Positions 58,420-64,000 of a stretch of DNA of 64,000 bases are shown here, in pieces. The stretch is from Sweltsa coloradensis (taxonomy: Eukaryota; Arthropoda; Insecta; Plecoptera; Chloroperlidae). The notes below the pieces were generated by a model. The model ran no database searches. It saw only the letters and a program-made list of their open reading frames with translations, and had not been told where the DNA came from. The position numbers and the translations under genes are program-made. The stretch spans positions 248,001-312,000 of the forward strand of contig JAMZAV010000767.1 in assembly GCA_024449915.1 (NCBI GenBank), written 5' to 3'. Numbering within the stretch: position 1 is the first letter of the stretch; each line of letters begins with the position of its first letter.

Positions 58420-59684
58420 CTGAAAGGGAGATACCCATATTATTAGTAGGGACACCAAATAAAAAGTTCTCGTTTCGTTATTAAAAAAATCTTTAATTTT
58501 AGTGTATAAACTCGTAGCATAATAATATGCCGGTTTATAGTTGCCCACTATTGCTTGTAGATGGTGTCTAAGCCTACAGGGTTGGCTAGGTCTGCTTTAA
58601 ATTTAATGTCCCCCAACAAAAAATCAGTTCTGTGACTGAATGTGTAGACATTGAATATCAATTAATTGATTTATTTAAAGGCATAATTTCGTCATAAAAA
58701 TAGCACTGCAGTCACACAATTCCCGTGAGAGAAATGAACAAGTATTATACATTAACGAATATTTTAACCGTCTAAAGTAAACTAAATTTAAGTAAGCTAG
58801 GCGTGATAGATATTAATATTTTCAACTTTCATGATGCCAACAACGTTAAAAACAAAAATGTTGATATTATTTTCCAATTGTGTTATTAATTGCAAAATTC
58901 ATTACATTTTACGGCCTCTGGTCTTTAGGGTTTGTTCTTACTTCTAATGCAGGTGGTTCTGGAATTCGAAAACGTACTTGAATGTTAATGGAGCTGACGC
59001 AGCAGCCAGATACAAAGTTAATGTTGTACAAATGTCAATCACTGAATAAATCTTTTGTGACGATTCGTTTGAGTATAAAAATAAAAATGATTTAAAATGT
59101 TATGTGTTAATTTGTCTATTGCTCAAATGTCAGGAATTACCACTTTATTTTATAAATTTATTTAAAATTTAAATGAAATAAATCCAGAATATTTCAAAAT
59201 ATGAAAATGATGTATTATAATATTTATGAAAGTTCTTTGGTGATTTAGTACAGTTTGTGAACGTGCTACCTGTGCATCTTTCTTATTATCGTAGCTACCT
59301 ATCTTTCTCAGTGCCCACTATTAAAGACTTTTGTATTTGTTTTGTATTCGAAGTGTTATTGACTCAATTTTACACATTTTAGTAATTAGCTTATTTTGCG
59401 TCAAGTTAACCATGGACAGATTATTTTAATTGTTGCCTTATATTTTTGGTATGATGGCGATGAATTACCATTAATAATGCAAATAGACTGCAATTAATCA
59501 AATTTATCTTCCATTAATTGGAGCAAAAGTCCCCTCATTTGTAATAACGTTGTTTTAAATTAGAGATTATCCTTTCACTGTGTTGAGTTTTATTGTAGCT
59601 GGTTACAGAAAACAAGATAGAACAACCACTGCACGCCACTGTACGTGGTGGTCCCCTGAACAGCCGGGGCGGGAGGTAACAGTA

Positions 59685-59877
59685 ATATAACTAGGGAAAC
59701 GCCAAAGTCGTTGTTAAACGAGTGAGTGAGCCAGCCAAGTGTTGAGTACTCGGGAACATACCCTTTCCTCCCCTATACCTAAGGATCTAGCCCAGTATGA
59801 GGAATGATACCGGGTACTCAACACATGGCTCACTCACTCGTTTAACAACGACTTAGGCGTTTCCCTAGTTATATAAA
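59685..59877. repeat. Palindromic HINE-B end (two inverted 3' termini)
   Basis: ATATAACTAGGGAAACGCC... pairs with GGCGTTTCCCTAGTTATAT, with arms of about 52 bases that include AACGAGTGAGTGAGCCA. Each arm is a HINE-like 3' end: GTTTAACAACGACTTAGGCG then TTTCCCTAG. A related copy of this segment lies at 63700-63847. Confidence 0.8.
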
Positions 59878-60346
59878 TTGAACATTTGAAATGCGAATCG
59901 TATTCAAAACGTATTAGCGTGAAACATTAACAAATTTCCAAGATAAAACAAAATCACCTAAGTTTTATTTCCCATTTCCAAAATATAATGTGGGTGTAAA
60001 AATATAAAAAAAGTTCGAGCTAACGGGTATCGAACCCCAACCCTCCGTGCAGTAGACTAAATGCTTACCAATAGGCCATGCAAGATATTGTCCCGCTAGC
60101 TGCTACTAAACAAATGCTATCGATATTTTAAAAATCACATTTTTATTTATTGTAGGATTAAATCGCAATGGATCTAGCTGATTTTGTTAGCAGTTCTCAG
60201 TAAACTCGTACTGGATGTCTGTTTAAAATTTCAGACCAATCTGTTCAGCGGTTCGGCTGATTTTCGACGTACAGACAGACAGACAGAATCACAGAATGAG
60301 AGCCGTTCGAGTTGAATGGAGACACTCGGTCGCTCCGCTCCCTCGT
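59691..60346 (-). mobile_element. HINE-B element inserted in the tandem duplication
   Basis: The 3' end (CTAG) is at 59691 and the 5' end (reverse strand AAACGAGGGAGCGGAGCGAC) at 60346. Copy 2 of the duplication has the uninterrupted site, so the insertion is directly visible. As in HINE-A, the start (AAACGAG...) recurs inverted just before the AACG...CGTT hairpin. It contains a run of CAGACAGACAGACAGA and a tRNA-like head (reverse strand CCTATTGGTAAGCATTTAG, GGGGTTCGATACCCG) at 60018-60085. Confidence 0.7.
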
Positions 60347-60619
60347 TTAATGAGGAATTGTTTAAATTGCTGGATGCACATAATTATTGTTAATGTGTGA
60401 TACTTATTATAATATGTCATCAATATTTTAGTTGAGAAGTAACAATATCATGTCACTATGACGTTTATTTGCAACTTTCAAATTTAAAGAATACAACTAC
60501 AGTTCTAGTGTGAATGGATATTTATGACATTTTATAACATATTATTATAATATACTACATGAGTATCGTCTATCTTTGTACTGCCACCTATTTTGATATA
60601 AACGATATGCTATTATAAT

Positions 60620-62106
60620 TTATTAGTAGGGACACCAAATAAAAAGTTCTCGTTTCGTTATTAAAATAATCTTTAATTTTAGTGTATAAACTCGTAGCAT
60701 AATAATATGCCGGTTTATAGTTGCCCACTATGCTCGTAGAGGGTGTCGGCGCTTACAGGGTTGGCTTGGTCTGCTTTTCATTTAATGTCCCCCACTGAAA
60801 ATCAGTTATATGACTGAATGTGTAAACATTAAATTTTAAGGGATCCATGCATTAATTTGTCATAAAAATAGCAATGCAATCACACTACCCTTGAGCGAAA
60901 TGAACACGTATTATACAGAAACGAATATTATTACCGTCTAATAAAGTATAAACTAAATTTGAGTGAGCTGGGCGAGATAGATAATAATATTTTCAATTGT
61001 CACGGTGCCAACTACGTAAAAACAAAAATGGTTCGTTTAATGCTCAATTGTCTAAACTAATAAATTGCATAATTCATGACATTTTACGGCTTATTGGTCT
61101 GCTGGGTTTGTTCTTGCTTCCAATGCTGGAGGTTTTGGAATTCGATAACGGACTTGAATCCGTTAATTATTCAGGATATTCAGGTTTATGAATTGACGAC
61201 AATGGCAAAAGGATCTTATGCAGCAACCAGAGTTCATCAACAAAGTTCATTTTATACAAATCTCCCTCACTGAATAAATCTGTTGTAACGATTCGTTTGA
61301 GTATAAAAATACAAATGCAAAAAATGTCATGTGCTACTTTGTAGTGTTTTATATTATATCAATTTATTTAAAATTTAAATTAAATAAATCCAGAATATTT
61401 CAAAATAGGAAAATGATGTTTTATAATAATTTATGAAATATCTCTGGTGATTTAAAACAGAATTTCTGAACATGCTACCTGTGTATTATCGTAGCTACCT
61501 TTATTTCTCAGTGCCCACTATTCAAACGGCTGTATTTTTTTTTATTCGAAGTGTCATTGACTCATTTTAGCGGGTAATTAATTTTGCGCAGTTTTAAACA
61601 TCGACAGATTAATTAAATTGTTGCTTTATCTTTTTGGTATGATGGCGATGAATTAGAATTAAAAATGCAAATAGACTGTAATTAATCAACTTTATCTTCC
61701 ATTAATTGGAGCAAAAGGCCCCTAATTTCTATTAACTTTGTTTTAAAGGAGAGATAATCCTCTCACTATGTTGAGTTAAATATTGTAGCTGGTTCCAGAA
61801 AACAAGATATAACAGCAACTGTAAGGGGTGGTCCCCTGAACAGCCGGGGCGGGGGAAACAAAATTTAATGAGAAATTGTTCAAATTGATGGATACACATA
61901 TTGTTAAATGTGTATACCCCTACTTATTAGTATATGGCATCAATATTTTAGCTGAGAACTAACTTGTCACATGGCATTTATTTTCAGCTTTCAAATTTAA
62001 ACAATACAACTACAGGTTCTAGTATAAATTTGATTTTTATGAACATACCATAACATTACATGAGGTGTCAGCCATCTTTGTAACTGCCACCTTATTTGAT
62101 GCGATG
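60620..62106. repeat. Tandem duplication, copy 2 (empty site)
   Basis: 1487 bases matching copy 1 in order. The junction GGGGCGGGGGAAACAAAATT/TAATGAGAAATTG has no HINE-B. The segment at 60715-60830 also matches 1346-1460 in reverse. Confidence 0.9.
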
Positions 62107-63299
62107 TTTTTGTAAGGCAACTCAACTGCTCTCTTATCGGGTAGAAATAACTGATGTAATGTACACATTGGTTCTACTCGCTGTGACCCTCTTCAAAGGA
62201 CATTCTATGAAATATTAAGGGTGTTTGGGTATTTGCGAAGGAAATTCCCAAAGGGTGTTTGAGAGAGACTTAATCCAAGCATTCACTAAAAACGAGTTGA
62301 TGAGCTCGGGCCAAATTTTCTTCCAATGGTAAATTGCATTTTAAACATTTGCTTGATTCTCAAATCCAGCTTATTTCACGTAAGTTCTAGATCACTTTTT
62401 AACCTCCGATTTTCTCCCTTAAATGTGTTAAAATGTTGGGATGTTCTACGCAACTCGAAGATAGATACGACGAGGGTGGCTTGCATTGCTCCGCAACCAA
62501 GGGAGGTGTCAGTGATGCAGTTCTCGCGGTTCGAGTGCATCTTCTTATTGCAGGAGCCAGTATAGTGTCGCTATTAGTGAACTGCTCTTATCAACATTGT
62601 CACATTCCCACCATTGAGGTTAAAGCCTGGACAAGATCACGGTGAGTTTTAAGCAACTTGTTGTGTCGAATATTGCTATGAAGTACATATAATAAATATT
62701 ACATCTCTAATTTGTTATTCCGTGTTGTATTTTAAAGAACACACGTATATCGTACAATTATTATAACCCCAGCAATTTTAGCTCTGGCCGGTTGGGGTGC
62801 GTGTTGCAGAGAGAGCTCTCGCGCAACTTTTTATCACACCTTTCTTCATTCACACAGCCTTACTCATATTATTTTCTTCTTTCACTTTTTTTGTCTCCAT
62901 ACTTGCCGGCCCTTTTGCAACGAGCACTCCTCCGTTCCCCCCAGTTTAACCCATCCTATCCAACATCCTCACTCCTTCCATTAATCCCCTCGTCTTCCCC
63001 TTTCGTTCCTCCCCTTTGGAAAAGAAAAACATGGTGGTAATCCACCCAAATTTTGGAAAAAAAAAATTTGGAAGATTCCAATACAATTGACATGGGCACT
63101 GATAACTCTACTGTTTTGAGTGCCCTAAAACAACATTAACTAACTAACTAACGAAATATATTTGTCATCGTCTGTTGTTCAAAATTAATAACTAATGCGT
63201 ATATTGGTTTCAATATGATTCGCCGAGTTGTCTTCAGGTTTTAAAAAGTTAAGTATAGGTCAACCGTCTCGTAAAGTGTCCTGACAATAATTCAATGTT
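62107..63299. other. No gene supported; pyrimidine-rich block and short-repeat tail
   Basis: 62810-63010 is strongly CT-rich on the plus strand. At 63137-63153 a run of TAAC units follows CCCTAAAACAACATTAAC, which could be a retrotransposon 3' tail. An open frame at 62433-62645 ends at a donor-like CACG|GTGAGT (62641), but I recognise no protein. Confidence 0.35.
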
Positions 63300-63475
63300 A
63301 TTGCGTCGTCCTCGGTGGCACATACGATTAGGGCGCTGGTCCGAAGTTTCTGGCTCTACGAAGAACGTGGGTTCGAGTCCCATATACGACATGTGTTTTT
63401 TGTAATCGTCCTTCATCGGCGTTACTCATTTTCGCAATAGCCCAAGTGCATCAATAGAGGGCGTAGAAAAAACAT
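63300..63475 (+). repeat. tRNA-derived SINE, family 2, near full length
   Basis: CTCGGTGGCACATACGATTA (A box), GTGGGTTCGAGTCCCATA (B box), then GTAATCGTCCTTCATCGGC and AATAGCCCAAGTGCATCAAT. Confidence 0.8.
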
Positions 63476-63699
63476 CTCACGAAAAAAAAAATCCCAAAGC
63501 TATTGCTTTATGGGATATATGTACTATTATTTTACAGCATTGGAGCACACGCGTTTATTGAATGTAGACAAAAATATAAATCCGGATATGAATTTGTCTT
63601 GAATTCAGAGTAGAAGTTTATAGGGATATGTGGACCGCGATCATTGCAAACGTTTTGTCAGGTACCAACAACAACGGCCAGGTCTTAGGGAGGAATGGG

Positions 63700-63850
63700 A
63701 ATGTTCCCAGTGTTGAGTACTCGGTGTCATTCCCCATACTGGGCTAGATCCAGCCTTAGGTATCTAGGGGAGGAAAGGGGATGTTCCCGCGTACTCAACT
63801 CATTGGTCACTCACTCGTCTATCAACGACTTTGGCGTTACTTCATAATTG
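63700..63850 (+). mobile_element. HINE-B-related fragment
   Basis: TGTTGAGTACTCGG, ATACTGGGCTAGATCC, TCACTCACTCGTCTATCAAC and GACTTTGGCGTTAC match the segment at 59735-59865 (part of it inverted). The terminal CTAG is lost. Confidence 0.65.
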
Positions 63851-63869
63851 TGTCTGCATGCATGTATTT

Positions 63870-63955
63870 AGATTGGCTCGTTGGTCTTGTGGTTAGCGTA
63901 TCTGCTTCCAATGCAGAAGGTCCAGGGTTCAATTCCCGCTAAAGTCAGAAGTTTT
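63870..63955 (+). repeat. tRNA-Gly-like sequence, probably a SINE head
   Basis: GTTGGTCTTGTGGTTAGCG (A box) and AGGGTTCAATTCCCGC (B box). Between them, CTGC/GCAG pairs around TTCCAAT, giving a TCC (glycine) anticodon. The acceptor halves (TTGGCTCG and TAAAGTCA) do not pair, so this is a tRNA-derived repeat or decayed tRNA gene rather than a functional one. Confidence 0.55.
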
Positions 63956-64000
63956 TTAACTTCTGATTTGGACTTAAGTCCATCAGTTCTTGTCTTAGGA

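Larger units (their letters stand above)
58442..60619. repeat. Tandem duplication, copy 1 (contains an insertion)
   Basis: Starts TTATTAGTAGGGACACCAAA, only 23 bases upstream of the gene D last exon, and matches 60620-62106 throughout, apart from about 660 inserted bases (59691-60346). Both copies share CCTGAACAGCCGGGGCGGG and AACTGTCACCT-like end sequence. Divergence is visible but moderate. No coding sequence recognised. Confidence 0.9.

Noticed and set aside
63870..63955. A functional tRNA-Gly(TCC) gene
   Set aside because: The anticodon arm and B box are good, but the acceptor stem cannot pair.
1..64000. CRISPR arrays, operons, ribosome binding sites, prophage
   Set aside because: The window is eukaryotic; the short direct repeats seen are microsatellites, minisatellites or transposon cores.

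Overview
The window is AT-rich eukaryotic DNA, crowded with transposable elements and with few genes. It carries intron-containing genes, tRNA-derived SINEs, non-LTR retrotransposon relics and Helentron-type elements. An insect is most likely, because the recognisable genes resemble the insect Osiris (DUF1676) family. A hemipteran is possible, but I cannot prove the order from the sequence.

The main genes are four related, minus-strand, Osiris-like genes (called A to D here), spaced about 12 to 15 kb apart. A, B and C each have a first exon with an N-terminal hydrophobic segment and variable low-complexity sequence. A phase-1 intron follows, then a last exon encoding a conserved membrane module with the pattern LLxAYKxKF...P...(S/T)xxAGxFFxxFV. 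Positions are: A, exon 1 at 20953-21295 and exon 2 at about 18487-18855; B, 34594-35119 and 30278-30522; C, 51710-52136 and 44132-44334; D, exon 2 at 58205-58419, with exon 1 not found and possibly beyond the window. Each has a different tandem-repeat peculiarity. A has a one-base frameshift and a pentanucleotide microsatellite at its 3' end. B has a 66-bp coding repeat in exon 1. C has a 26-bp minisatellite grown from its own stop-codon region. D has three tandem 184-bp copies of the membrane-module exon, each with its own stop.

Two further short minus-strand terminal exons (41865-42081 and 52261-52363) look coding but belong to genes I cannot name. A TATA/CCAAT/CRE promoter-like region lies at 12241-12390 on the plus strand.

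The rest is mostly mobile DNA. About a dozen Helentron-associated non-autonomous elements (HINE-A) begin TGGATGAGCG, end in an AACGC-loop-GCGTT hairpin plus CTAG, and sit between two T residues. One is nested in another, and one carries three internal 178-bp repeats like Drosophila DINE-1. A second family (HINE-B) sits in one copy of a tandem duplication at 58442-62106, whose other copy is an empty site. Other elements are a 5'-truncated Jockey/CR1-type LINE at 7147-8969 with two smaller relics, several tRNA-SINE families, TTAA-flanked foldback and MITE elements, and long hairpins.

The most unusual mobile element is at 48603-50075. It has about 30-bp terminal inverted repeats and a 6-bp CAATTG target duplication, and it splits a SINE. 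It contains the frameshifted C-terminal half of a protein with GGGQNKN and GHSFLPCDRDF motifs. I recall these from a widespread, uncharacterised arthropod and cnidarian family (DUF7869-like), which this structure suggests is a transposase.
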